64,000 nucleotides of DNA from Acidobacteriota bacterium (GTDB lineage Bacteria; Acidobacteriota; Vicinamibacteria; Vicinamibacterales; Fen-181): NCBI GenBank assembly GCA_017883185.1, contig JADGOB010000001.1, positions 1 through 64,000 of the forward strand, in the 5' to 3' direction. Positions 45,487 to 54,152 of the stretch are shown in pieces. Each line of letters opens with the position of its first letter. The stretch's first letter is position 1. A program made the translations under genes and the position numbers. The notes under the pieces were generated by a model. It saw only the letters and a program-made list of their open reading frames with translations, ran no database searches and was not told the DNA's origin.

Positions 45487-45503
45487 TGGTACCCCCCTTG
45501 CTA
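45487..45503 (+). promoter_or_regulatory. Sigma-54 (-24/-12) promoter
   Basis: TGGTACCCCCCTTGCTA: the invariant GG and GC are exactly 10 bases apart and the flanks (TGG-T-A-C, TTGCTA) match the RpoN consensus. The predicted start is near 45513, about 29 bases before the ATG at 45542. Sigma-54 promoters need an enhancer-binding activator; none is encoded in this window. Confidence 0.65.
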
Positions 45504-45541
45504 TTTCGACCGGCATGTCGGTCCCCCGAGCCAAAGGCATC

Positions 45542-47269
45542 ATGTCAAAGACTTCACGCTCCATCATCCTCCTGGCGCTGCTCGTGCTGTTCGCCGCCCC
45601 GCTCCATGCCGGGTCGGTGACTGTGACATGGGATTCGAACACCGAGGCGGACATCGTCGGCTACACGGTGTTCTACGGCACGCAGTCGGGCATCTACACA
45701 ACCAGCCGGTCGGTGGGCAACTTCACCATCTGGACAGCGGAGGACCTGACCGAGGGCCAGACCTACTACTTCGCGGTGCAGGCCCTTAGCGGGGACGGCC
45801 TGACGAGCCCGTTGTCGCAGGAAGTCAGCACGACAATCCCGGGCATCGCCACGACGGGTGAAACAGAGACCCAATGGATGACGCGTTTCGGCATCACGGA
45901 CATGTCCGGGGACTCGGACGGCGACGGCGTGAGCAACCGTGACGAATACCTGGCCGGCACGGACCCGAACGTGCCCAACACCTGGATGCTCGCCGAAGGC
46001 GCCACCGGTTTCTTCAAGATGCGTCTGGCCATCACCAACCCGGGCACCGACCCGGCGGAAATCACCGTCAAGTTCCTCCGCGAGGGAACGACCCCGATCA
46101 CCCGGCAGTACTCGATTCCCGGCATGAGCCGGCAGACCGTTCAAATGAACGAGATTCCGGGCCTCGAGAACATCTCCGTCTCCACCGAGGTCACCACGCA
46201 ACGCGGCGGCGTCCTGGTCGAGCGGACGATGACATGGGGCGGCGCCGAGAAGATGGATTCGGCCCACACCGGAAAGGCCGTGTCGCGGCCGCGGACCGAG
46301 TGGTACTTCGCTGAGGGCGATGCGCGCAACTTCGAGACCTACCTCCTGCTGGCCAACAGCAACGCGGACGACGTGAACGTCGAGGTGAGCTACCTCCTCG
46401 ACAATGGCCAGATGGTGCACGATTCCTACGGGGTCGGCGCCAACCAGCGACGGACGGTCTACACGAACAACGTGCCGGGCCTCCTGGGGGCCTCGTTCTC
46501 GATGTCGGTCGTCGCGTCGGCCCCGATCACCGCCGAGCGCGCGATGTACTTCAGCACGGCCGACACCTGGTACAAGGGCGGAACTGACTCGGCCGGTGTC
46601 GAGGCGCCTGCGACGCAGTGGTTCATCGCCGAAGGCCACACCGGGGAGATGTTCTCGGAGTACATCCTCCTGTTCAACCCGAGTCAGGCGACCGCCACCG
46701 CGACAATTCGCTACCTCCGGCCGGTCGGCCCGGTCGTCACCCGGACCTACACGCTCAACCCGGCCAGCCGCACCACGATCTTCGTGAACGACATCCCGGG
46801 GCTCGAATCCACCGACGTCTCCGCGTCCATCACCTCGACGCTGCCGATCATCGCGGAGCGGTCGATGTACTGGCCCGGCCGGTGGGGTCAGTGGTACGAG
46901 GGCCACAACGCGGCAGCGCTCTCGGCGATCGGAACACAGTGGGCCCTCGCCGAAGGCGAGACGGGCGGTGACAGGAACGCCATCAGCTATATCCTGATGG
47001 CGAATCCGACCGAGCAGGACGCCACCGTCAACGTGACCATCATCCGGGACAACGGCCTCGCGCCCGTCGTCGTGGGCAGAACGGTGAAGGCCAACTCCCG
47101 GCTGACGATGAACTCGACCGAGCTGCCGCTGGCCTCCGGCGAGCAGTTCGGGGTGCTCGTAGAGTCGACCAACGGCGTGCCGATCGCGGTGGAGCGCGCG
47201 ATGTACTGGGATGGCGCCGGCAAGCACTGGAGTGCCGGCACCAGCGAGACTGGCTTCCTCCTCAAGTAG
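45542..47269 (+). CDS. Exported FnIII protein with four DUF5719-like beta repeats
   Basis: 575 residues. Signal peptide (residues 1-23, S-I-I-L-L-A-L-L-V-L-F-A-A-P-L-H-A), a fibronectin type III-like domain (about 24-110), a calcium-loop segment D-S-D-G-D-G-V-S-N-R-D-E-Y near 125, then four repeats of about 106 residues. They open W-M-L-A-E-G (147), W-Y-F-A-E-G (254), W-F-I-A-E-G (360) and W-A-L-A-E-G (466), each with an internal L-x-N-P or L-x-N-S and a closing A-E-R-(S/A)-M-Y-(W/F) strand. The likely place is the cell surface. The ATG at 45515 lies next to the predicted transcript start, so 45542 is preferred. Confidence 0.85.
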   Translation: MSKTSRSIILLALLVLFAAPLHAGSVTVTWDSNTEADIVGYTVFYGTQSGIYTTSRSVGNFTIWTAEDLTEGQTYYFAVQALSGDGLTSPLSQEVSTTIPGIATTGETETQWMTRFGITDMSGDSDGDGVSNRDEYLAGTDPNVPNTWMLAEGATGFFKMRLAITNPGTDPAEITVKFLREGTTPITRQYSIPGMSRQTVQMNEIPGLENISVSTEVTTQRGGVLVERTMTWGGAEKMDSAHTGKAVSRPRTEWYFAEGDARNFETYLLLANSNADDVNVEVSYLLDNGQMVHDSYGVGANQRRTVYTNNVPGLLGASFSMSVVASAPITAERAMYFSTADTWYKGGTDSAGVEAPATQWFIAEGHTGEMFSEYILLFNPSQATATATIRYLRPVGPVVTRTYTLNPASRTTIFVNDIPGLESTDVSASITSTLPIIAERSMYWPGRWGQWYEGHNAAALSAIGTQWALAEGETGGDRNAISYILMANPTEQDATVNVTIIRDNGLAPVVVGRTVKANSRLTMNSTELPLASGEQFGVLVESTNGVPIAVERAMYWDGAGKHWSAGTSETGFLLK

Positions 47270-47283
47270 TTCGCCGGATTCCG

Positions 47284-47307
47284 AGCGGGGCCCAGGTGAG
47301 CCCCGCT
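47284..47307 (+). terminator. Hairpin after the beta-repeat gene
   Basis: AGCGGGGC and GCCCCGCT form a perfect 8-bp stem 15 bases past the stop codon. There is no following T-run, so termination may be weak or Rho-aided. A second looser pairing GGGGCTGG/CCAGCCCC follows. The remaining gap to 47532 holds only the promoter at 47442. Confidence 0.45.
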
Positions 47308-47441
47308 GGGACGTCGTGTTGCCGACAGCGGGGCTGGACGGGGTCGCACGCGAATCCCGCCAGCCCCATCGTGTTTCCGGTCCTCGGTTTCCCCGCAACG
47401 CCAACTGCCAGGCCGCTGAAGAAGGCCGGCCTCGAGCTTCG

Positions 47442-47470
47442 TTGACACGCAAAAGAAGCTCGGCTATTCT
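47442..47470 (+). promoter_or_regulatory. Sigma-70 promoter of the SGNH gene
   Basis: Perfect -35 TTGACA, 17-base spacer, -10 TATTCT. The start is expected near 47477, about 56 bases before the chosen ATG at 47533. This rules out the in-frame TTG at 47470 as a start codon and makes ATG 47476 very unlikely. Confidence 0.75.
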
Positions 47471-47532
47471 TGCAAATGTTTGTCGATAAAGGTGTTCCTC
47501 ATTCCGCATTCTCCGATCCGCGAGTTCCGTCG

Positions 47533-50500
47533 ATGCCCGCTATCCGGTTTTTCCGACTCGTCGTCCTCGTGATTGCGCTGTGCGCCGTGGGCCTGTCCGC
47601 CGCCGCGCAATCCTCATCCTTGAAAACGTGGTACCTCGCCGAGGGCACGACCTACGGGCCGTTCGACGAGTTCGTCCTGATTGCCAACCCGAACGAGACG
47701 CCAGTGGCCGCCAGGGTCACGCTGCTCCGCCCGCCGATCACCGTGGGTGGCGTTCTCACGCCGCAGCAAGCCATCGTCCATACCTACCAGTTGCTGGCCA
47801 CCAGCCGGAAGACACTCTGGATTACGCAGGACATTCCCGAACTGGTCGGCGTCGGCACCAACGTCTCGGTGGTCGTCGAGTGCCTGGAACAGGACGGCAC
47901 GACGGCGTGCACGGGCGACAAGGGCCTCGTGGTCGAGCGATCGATGTACTGGCCGCGCTCGGGGAACGGGTCGGTGGCGACGTGGCAGGCCGGACACAAT
48001 TCGATGGGACTCACGGCGCCGGCCACGAAGTGGTACCTGGCCGAAGGCGCCACGTCGATCTTCGACGAGTACATCCTCCTGGCGAACCCGTCGAAGACCG
48101 ACACGGCCCAGGTGAGCCTGACGTTCCAGGGCCAGGGCGCGAACCGGGTGACGAAGACCCTGATCCGCACGCTTCTGCCAGAAACCCGGGAGAACGTGGT
48201 GCCGCGAGGGCTGCTGGAGCTCCCCGAAGCGCTGCGCTATGCCTCGTTTTCCGTCGAGATCGACTCCGACCGCCCGATCCTCGCCGAGCGTTCTATGTAC
48301 TGGCCGACGGTCGCAGCCGGGCTGGGAATCTGGCGGGGCGGCCACGAGAGCGCCGCCATTCCGGCCGCAGAGCTCGACTGGAACTTCGCGGAAGGATTCA
48401 CGGGCAAGCACGCAAGCCAGCAGTTCGAAACATACCTGCTCATCGACAACCCCGACCCTGCGCAGCCCGCCCACGTCGAGATTACCTACTACCTGGACCC
48501 GACACTGGCCCCGATCGTTGAACCGGATGTGACCATTGACCCGCAGGCGCGGTTCACGCGCTGGGTGAACTCCGTACCCGGGCTGGCGGGCAAGTCGTTT
48601 GGAATCCGCGTTCACAGCCTCAACAATGTCCGGGTCGTGGCCGAGCGCGCGGTGTATTGGGGTATGCAGCCGGCGGACCCGCTGCAGTGGTCCGCCTCGA
48701 ACTGGGTCGAAGGCCACGACAGCCCGGGCGTGCCGGTCGAATCCACGAAGTGGGGGTTCGCCGAGGGCACCGCCGAGAATGGGTTCTACACGTACTTCCT
48801 TCTCCGGAACTCAACGGACGTCGATACGAACGTGAAGTTCACGTTCATGTTGGAAGACGGAAAGGGCGCCACCGGCACCTATCTCCTGAAAGCGAATTCA
48901 CGCTACACCGTCGCGCTCGACCAGTTTCCCTCAGCGATCTGGGGCAAGCGGTTTGCTGCCTTTCTCGAGTCGGTTTCCGTCAGCGGGAACCCGGTGTCGT
49001 TCGTCGCTGAGCGGGCCGTCTACTGGGGAACGGACGCCAACTGGCTGGGCGGCCACGCGAGTGCGGGTATTCCCTGGCCGGACACCGCGGTGATCGGCAC
49101 GCCTGGCCCGCCAGCCAGCGCTCCCGCGCCGACCGTCTCGTCCATCACTCCGGTCCGGGGACCGATCACGGGCGGCACGAGCGTCACCATTCGCGGCACC
49201 GGCTTTGTCTGGCCGACGGTGACCATCGGGGGCGTAGCGGCGACGAGCGTCGTCACGCCGATCGGTGACACGACCACGATCACCGCCGTCACCGAGGCGC
49301 ACCCGGTCGGGCCCGTCGACGTGGTGGTGAGGAACAGCGACGGCCAGACGGCCACCGCGTCCCAAGCGTTCACCTACGGGACGCCGCCCACGATCACGAG
49401 CGTCAGTCCGACTTCGGGCCAGCCCGGATCCCTGGTGACCGTGTACGGCACCAACCTCGTGCCCGGACCCGGCGGGACGACGGTGCGGGTCGGAGGGGCG
49501 CAGGCAACCTCGATCAACTATGGGTCGGACACCCTGATTCTGATCCAGACGGGCAGCAATGCCACGGGCACCTACGACGTCGTGGTGACGAACCCCGATG
49601 GCCTGCAGGCGACCCTCGTCAACGGCTTCACCTATCTTGAGCCGGCGCCGTCCATCACAAGCGTGACGCCGAACCAGGGGCCGACGGAGGGCAGGACTTC
49701 GATCACCATCACCGGGACGAACTTCAGAACCGGTGCGATCGTGAGGGTGGGAGGAGTCTCAGCGGCGGTATCCTGGTTCGGTGCCACGCAGATCGTGGCG
49801 ACCACCGGCGCCCACGCGGCCGGCACCGTGGACGTGGTCGTCACCAACACCGACGACCTGCAGAGCGCGACGCGGACGGGCGCGTTCATCTATGGCACGC
49901 TCGCCAAGCTCGCGTTCGGCGACAGCCTCACCGTCGGCCCGGTGTTCGATGAGGTTGCCTGGATCCTCACCCAGTGGGGGTACCAGCCCCACTTCTCGCC
50001 CCCGACCTACCCCTCGCCGTATCCCGCGACGCTGGCGGCGCTGTTGCCGGCGATCGTGGACAACCTGGGAGTTGCGGGTGAGGCCACGCCATCCGGGCTG
50101 TCTCGACTGCCGACCGTCATCGACATCACGTACGATGTCGTGATCATCCTGGAAGGCACTAACGACGCCACTGGCATCTTCAGGACGGACACGGAAGCCG
50201 AACAGCGCGCCAAGGCGGCGGCGATCGCTAGCAATCTGAGTGCCATGGTGGGCCAGGCGAGAGGACAGGGGAAGAAAGTCGTCTTGGCGACGCTGCCGCC
50301 CACCGTGCCCATCCAGGTCGCGGACCCCGATGGTTACACCCGCTACAGGGGCGCCGAACTGTCGGCGATCCTGCTGGTCAACGCCGCGATCAGTCAGATC
50401 TTCGACGCCTATCGAGACGACCCGTACTTCGTCGGCGCAGACGTGTACCGGGCGATGATGGATGCGAGTGGCAACAACCCGGCGTCGCTACTCAGCGTGG

Positions 50501-50577
50501 ATGGCCTGCACCCGAAGGCAGAGGGCTATGACGTGATCGCCAACGCGATTCACGCCGCCATCGTCTCAAAGTTCTGA
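47533..50577 (+). CDS. Exported beta-repeat, IPT/TIG and SGNH-hydrolase protein
   Basis: 1014 residues. Signal peptide ending S-A-A-A-Q; four DUF5719-like repeats opening W-Y-L-A-E-G (33), W-Y-L-A-E-G (166), W-N-F-A-E-G (282), W-G-F-A-E-G (406). Three IPT/TIG domains start near 534, 617 and 706 (I-T-P-V-R-G-P-I-T-G-G-T-S-V-T-I-R-G-T-G type). A C-terminal SGNH hydrolase from about 793 has block I F-G-D-S-L (Ser near 798), G-V-A-G-E, G-T-N-D near 874 and the catalytic pair D-G-L-H-P near 990. SGNH enzymes are esterases; in a glycan region deacetylation or acyl transfer on polysaccharide is likely (inference). Confidence 0.87.
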   Translation: MPAIRFFRLVVLVIALCAVGLSAAAQSSSLKTWYLAEGTTYGPFDEFVLIANPNETPVAARVTLLRPPITVGGVLTPQQAIVHTYQLLATSRKTLWITQDIPELVGVGTNVSVVVECLEQDGTTACTGDKGLVVERSMYWPRSGNGSVATWQAGHNSMGLTAPATKWYLAEGATSIFDEYILLANPSKTDTAQVSLTFQGQGANRVTKTLIRTLLPETRENVVPRGLLELPEALRYASFSVEIDSDRPILAERSMYWPTVAAGLGIWRGGHESAAIPAAELDWNFAEGFTGKHASQQFETYLLIDNPDPAQPAHVEITYYLDPTLAPIVEPDVTIDPQARFTRWVNSVPGLAGKSFGIRVHSLNNVRVVAERAVYWGMQPADPLQWSASNWVEGHDSPGVPVESTKWGFAEGTAENGFYTYFLLRNSTDVDTNVKFTFMLEDGKGATGTYLLKANSRYTVALDQFPSAIWGKRFAAFLESVSVSGNPVSFVAERAVYWGTDANWLGGHASAGIPWPDTAVIGTPGPPASAPAPTVSSITPVRGPITGGTSVTIRGTGFVWPTVTIGGVAATSVVTPIGDTTTITAVTEAHPVGPVDVVVRNSDGQTATASQAFTYGTPPTITSVSPTSGQPGSLVTVYGTNLVPGPGGTTVRVGGAQATSINYGSDTLILIQTGSNATGTYDVVVTNPDGLQATLVNGFTYLEPAPSITSVTPNQGPTEGRTSITITGTNFRTGAIVRVGGVSAAVSWFGATQIVATTGAHAAGTVDVVVTNTDDLQSATRTGAFIYGTLAKLAFGDSLTVGPVFDEVAWILTQWGYQPHFSPPTYPSPYPATLAALLPAIVDNLGVAGEATPSGLSRLPTVIDITYDVVIILEGTNDATGIFRTDTEAEQRAKAAAIASNLSAMVGQARGQGKKVVLATLPPTVPIQVADPDGYTRYRGAELSAILLVNAAISQIFDAYRDDPYFVGADVYRAMMDASGNNPASLLSVDGLHPKAEGYDVIANAIHAAIVSKF

Positions 50578-50586
50578 ACGCAGTGG

Positions 50587-50666
50587 GGCAGGCCTTCAGG
50601 CCCGCCAATCAATCGCGGGGCTGAAGCCCCGCGCCACAAGATCCGGCCCCGCGCCACAAGATCCGG
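50587..50666. repeat. Two hairpins and a 20-bp tandem repeat downstream of the SGNH gene
   Basis: GGC(A)GGCC-TTCA-GGCC(C)GCC (50587-50606), then the perfect 8-bp stem CGCGGGGC-TGAA-GCCCCGCG (50614-50633), then CCCCGCGCCACAAGATCCGG twice in tandem (50627-50646, 50647-50666). The GCGCCACAAG word recurs in the repeat inside holB. It separates two convergent genes and could end both transcripts. Confidence 0.75.
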
Positions 50667-50681
50667 GCGACGCCGACTGCG

Positions 50682-52748
50682 TTAGCGCTGCCCCAGCCCG
50701 GTGAGGATCGGGACGCCGATCTCGATGGCCGGGCCGGGCCGGTCTGCCGCGCCGGGTACGCTCGGCACCACCGACAAACGCACCGCCCGATAACTTCGGG
50801 GTGATCCCGGTCGCGGCAGTACGATGGCGGCACCGTTCCAGTTCGTCCCCTGAACCCGCACCCGGTTCGCCAATTCACCGTCCAGCCGGATTTCAACGTT
50901 GACCGCTGTGTCCTGGGGTGAAGCCCGCTCCAACCGGATGGGGAGTCTCATCGACGTCGCTTCCGCGGGCACGTAGAACTGCGCGGTGCGATCGGTCATC
51001 CGCCGGAACCGTTCGCCGCGATCGTCCGTGTCCCACGCCGAGAGTCCGATGGCCGCGTTCTTCAGGTTCACCCGGTGAATCGCGTCGCGGCCACGGACCG
51101 GCACCGATACGATCACGAGCAGGACGAGTATCGCCACCGCCCAGGTAGGGGCGACCGGCTGGTCGCCCGCACGCGCCGCCGCCCCCGCAGGGACGACCGG
51201 CTGGTCGCCCGTATCCATGGCAGAACCGGCCACCGCAGCCAGCACCAGCCAGAACGCGGTGGCGACCTCAAAGATGAGCAACGGGTGCCCGGTCAGCCAG
51301 GTCAGGATGAACGCCACCAGTCCCGCCGCTCCTCCGGTCGCCGCCGCTGGCAGCCGGCCCGACCGCCATCCCCGCACGACGGCCACGCCGACGATACCGA
51401 TAGTCCACAGGAACGGCACGAATCCGACGACCCCAAGTTCGGCCAGCACTTGGAGGAAGTTGTTGTGCGCGTTCTCGCGCGGAAACGCGACCCGGACCGC
51501 CGGCGCGAAGTATTCGCCGGACCGGGCGTAGAACGCGCCCACGCCCACGCCGAAGACCGGCTGTGCGGCAATCATCCTCGCCGCACCGCGCGCGAACTCG
51601 CTGCGGTAGTTGAGCGCTTGCGAGAGCGATCGGCCCGTTTTGTCCGGCAGGTTGAAGCGCCCGGCGACAAACGGCAGCGACAGCATGACGACGAGGGCGG
51701 CGACGAGCGCGCCTCCCCACGCCACTTGTTTCGGGACTCTCGAGACCACCGGCAGCATCACGATCAGAGCCGGGGCGATGGCGGCTAGCGCCGCCCGCGA
51801 CCCGGTCAGCCACAGACCGGCTGCCATCAGCGGGACGACGAGCAGCCACAGTAGACCGAGCCAGCGGCCGCCGCGTGATTCCTCTCCCTCCTGGCCTCCG
51901 CGCGACCTCGCCGGGAGGGCCAAGCCGACCGCCAGCAGCAGCGCCATGGCCAGGTAGGACCCTGCCGCGTTGAAATCAGCAAACGCCGCGCTGATACGAA
52001 TCGTCTGCGGGTAATTGAGCAGGGCGGACCAGCCGTCACCGGTCCTGAGCGAGACCGTCACCAGCCGCACGACGCTGTGCGCCGCCACGCCGGCCGCGCC
52101 GCAGGCGGCCATCGCGAGCAGCCGCCGGCCCAGCGCCCGGCTTCGGCCGATTAGCGTCACGGCGGCCGCAAAGAGGCCGAGCCCTTCCAGGAAGAACGCC
52201 GCGTTGGTCAGGGCGCGGAAGGTGCCGCGATCGCTGAAGAAGTCGGTGCGCAGGAACCTGAACGCGGCGCAGGCGAACGGCCAGGGATAGTCCACCGCCG
52301 GCTGGACGACGAACATCTCGACGATCCCCGAGGCGGCCACCACGACGGCGAGCACCAGCGCCGGACGCCGGAGGGCGCGGACGGAGGTGGTTGGCGGCGG
52401 CCCGGGCCACGCGGCTGACCGCAGAAGCCAGCCCGCGAGACACGCGAGCACAACTGGTTCGCCAAGGCTGAACAGGGTCGTGGAGCCAACGATCGCGGAC
52501 AGGGGGCCGGACAGCGGCAGGAGGCCGGCGCACGCGAGGAGCGCCGACGCGGGGAACAGCGCGGCCGCGGCGAACGCGGCGAGGACGATCGCGCGCGAGG
52601 CCGGCACCGTTTCCGCCGCGACGTACGACCAGACGGGAAGCGCCGCCAGGAGCGCCAGCGCCAGCAGGGCGACGGCGCGACCCAAGCGAACCACGATGCG
52701 CAGAGCCGGCGTGGATGTCATGCGATCGAACGGCTGCGGCGCGGGCAT
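50682..52748 (-). CDS. O-antigen ligase/polymerase family protein
   Basis: About 688 residues with 12-14 helices. The diagnostic Wzy_C region is clear: W-L-T-G-S-R-A-A-L-A, then G-V-G-V-G-A-F-Y-A-R and F-P-R-E-N-A-H-N-N-F-L-Q-V-L-A-E-L-G-V-V-G (the conserved R-E-N-A-H-N-x-x-L pattern). WaaL/PglL-like enzymes join or transfer lipid-linked polysaccharide in the periplasm. A C-terminal extracytoplasmic domain of about 170 residues follows the helices. Two dispersed palindromes lie inside the coding region and encode the duplicated G-D-Q-P-V-(V/A)-P. ATG 52748 is chosen; 52721 is possible. Confidence 0.88.
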   Translation of the reverse strand: MPAPQPFDRMTSTPALRIVVRLGRAVALLALALLAALPVWSYVAAETVPASRAIVLAAFAAAALFPASALLACAGLLPLSGPLSAIVGSTTLFSLGEPVVLACLAGWLLRSAAWPGPPPTTSVRALRRPALVLAVVVAASGIVEMFVVQPAVDYPWPFACAAFRFLRTDFFSDRGTFRALTNAAFFLEGLGLFAAAVTLIGRSRALGRRLLAMAACGAAGVAAHSVVRLVTVSLRTGDGWSALLNYPQTIRISAAFADFNAAGSYLAMALLLAVGLALPARSRGGQEGEESRGGRWLGLLWLLVVPLMAAGLWLTGSRAALAAIAPALIVMLPVVSRVPKQVAWGGALVAALVVMLSLPFVAGRFNLPDKTGRSLSQALNYRSEFARGAARMIAAQPVFGVGVGAFYARSGEYFAPAVRVAFPRENAHNNFLQVLAELGVVGFVPFLWTIGIVGVAVVRGWRSGRLPAAATGGAAGLVAFILTWLTGHPLLIFEVATAFWLVLAAVAGSAMDTGDQPVVPAGAAARAGDQPVAPTWAVAILVLLVIVSVPVRGRDAIHRVNLKNAAIGLSAWDTDDRGERFRRMTDRTAQFYVPAEATSMRLPIRLERASPQDTAVNVEIRLDGELANRVRVQGTNWNGAAIVLPRPGSPRSYRAVRLSVVPSVPGAADRPGPAIEIGVPILTGLGQR
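51149..51168. repeat. Dispersed GGGCGACC palindrome inside the ligase gene (copy 1)
   Basis: GGGCGACC-GGCT-GGTCGCCC. In frame with the host gene, it encodes part of A-G-D-Q-P-V-A-P in the loop before the last helix. Confidence 0.85.
51190..51210. repeat. Dispersed GGGCGACC palindrome inside the ligase gene (copy 2)
   Basis: GGGACGACC-GG-CTGGTCGCCC, one mismatch in the stem. It lies 21 bases from copy 1 and encodes T-G-D-Q-P-V-V-P, so the pair reads as a short tandem duplication in the protein. Confidence 0.8.
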
Positions 52749-52767
52749 CGACACCACGGCGCCGGGG

Positions 52768-53262
52768 CTATCGTTGTCGCTCCTTGACCGCTGCACGGGT
52801 CTCCCGGTCTGTCTCGCGCCGCTTGATCGTCTCGCGCCGATCGTATTCCTTCTTCCCCTTCGCCAGTCCGATGGCCATCTTGACGAGGCCGTTCCTGAAG
52901 TACAGGCGCAGGGGCACGAGCGTCATGCCGCGCTCGGTGGTCTTGCCCACCAGTTTGCGGATCTCCTGCTTGTGCAGGAGCAGCTTGCGCCGCCGCAGCG
53001 GCTCGTGGTCGGAGTAACCCCGGTGGCTGTAGGGGCTGATGTGGATGTTCATGACGAACACCTCGCCGCCCTCGACCCGGCCGTAACTGTCTCGGAGGTT
53101 CACGCGCCCCTCGCGGATGGCCTTCACCTCGGTGCCGAGCAGCGCCACGCCGGCCTCGAAGGTCTCGAGGATGTGGAAGTCGTGGAACGCCTTCCGGTTC
53201 TCGGCGATGTTCTTCTCGGCCTTCTGGCGATCGGTCTTTTCAGGCATGGCGGTCGCGATCAT
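52768..53262 (-). CDS. smpB: SsrA-binding protein
   Basis: 164 residues from ATG 53262 (ATGA overlap with pdxA); ATG 53247 would give 159. It binds tmRNA and rescues stalled ribosomes. Marks: NRKAFHDFHILETFEAGVALLGTEVKAIREGRVNL, shown by N-R-K-A-F-H-D-F and L-G-T-E-V-K-A-I-R-E-G, then I-S-P-Y-S-H-R-G-Y and the basic tail K-G-K-K-E-Y-D-R-R-E-T-I-K-R-R-E. The tmRNA gene itself is not visible nearby. Confidence 0.96.
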   Translation of the reverse strand: MIATAMPEKTDRQKAEKNIAENRKAFHDFHILETFEAGVALLGTEVKAIREGRVNLRDSYGRVEGGEVFVMNIHISPYSHRGYSDHEPLRRRKLLLHKQEIRKLVGKTTERGMTLVPLRLYFRNGLVKMAIGLAKGKKEYDRRETIKRRETDRETRAAVKERQR

Positions 53263-54140
53263 CCACGCGGCGAGGCCGCAAGCCTCGCGGCCAGCAACAC
53301 CGCCTCGATCAGGCTGCCGGGGTCGGCCACTCCCTTGCCGGCGATATCGAACGCCGTCCCGTGATCGACCGACGTCCGGATGATGGGGAGGCCAAGCGTG
53401 ACGTTGACCGCCTGACCGAAGGCCACCATCTTGATCGGGACCAGCCCCTGGTCATGGTAGCAGGCCACGACCGCATCGAACTCTCCCCGCATGGCGCGGA
53501 CAAACAACGTGTCGGCCGGGAACGGCCCGTCCACGAGGATTCCCCCGGCCCGGCACGCCTCCACGGCCGGCCTCAGCACCTCGTCGTCTTCGGTCCCGAT
53601 GACGCCGTGCTCGCCCGCGTGCGGGTTCAGGCCCGCGAGTCCCAGCCGCGGCCTCGGGAACCCGAAACGCGGCAGTTCCTGCGCGGTCAGCCGAATCACG
53701 TCGATGAGGTGTTCGCGCGTCAACAGGCGGGGCACGTCGGCCAGCGCCACGTGCACGGTCGCCAGGACGACCCGCAGTTGCCGCGAGTAGAACATCATCG
53801 CCACCCGCGGTGCGCCGGTCAGGTGCGCCAGGAGGTCCGTGTGCCCGCGCCATGGCAACCCGGCCAGCGCCCAGGCTTCCTTGTTGATGGGCGCCGTCGT
53901 CACCGCGTCCACGCGCCCCGCGAGCGCATCCTCCACCGCCCGGACCAGCGCGTCGTAGCCGGCCAGGCCGGCCTCTTTCGAGAGCACGCCGGGAACGAAG
54001 AGCGTCCCGTGAGGCGGCCCATAGACCACCGGGTCACACGCCGCACGGACCTTCGGGTGGCGTATAGCCTGCTCCACCAGCTCGGGGCCGACACCGGCCG
54101 GGTCACCAACGGTGAGCGCGATGCGCGGAAGAAGCGGCAT
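53259..54140 (-). CDS. pdxA: 4-hydroxythreonine-4-phosphate dehydrogenase
   Basis: 293 residues. NAD-dependent step of pyridoxal 5'-phosphate synthesis by the DXP-dependent route, cytoplasmic. Marks: L-T-V-G-D-P-A-G-V-G-P-E, TAPINKEAW, GHTDLLAHLTG, GLNPHAGEHG and ACYHDQGL with the metal-binding His residues. Slightly shorter than the E. coli enzyme. It begins 12 bases after the ricT stop and overlaps smpB. SelA and the DegT aminotransferase in this window both use PLP, but no regulatory link is visible. Confidence 0.95.
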   Translation of the reverse strand: MPLLPRIALTVGDPAGVGPELVEQAIRHPKVRAACDPVVYGPPHGTLFVPGVLSKEAGLAGYDALVRAVEDALAGRVDAVTTAPINKEAWALAGLPWRGHTDLLAHLTGAPRVAMMFYSRQLRVVLATVHVALADVPRLLTREHLIDVIRLTAQELPRFGFPRPRLGLAGLNPHAGEHGVIGTEDDEVLRPAVEACRAGGILVDGPFPADTLFVRAMRGEFDAVVACYHDQGLVPIKMVAFGQAVNVTLGLPIIRTSVDHGTAFDIAGKGVADPGSLIEAVLLAARLAASPRG

Positions 54141-54152
54141 GGGAATGCGCGG

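Noticed and set aside
53271..53305. GCGAGGC/GCCTCGC inverted repeat at the end of pdxA as a member of the repeat families
   Set aside because: It does not share the GGGCGACC or GCGCCACAAG cores and is explained by the Leu/Ala/Arg codons there.
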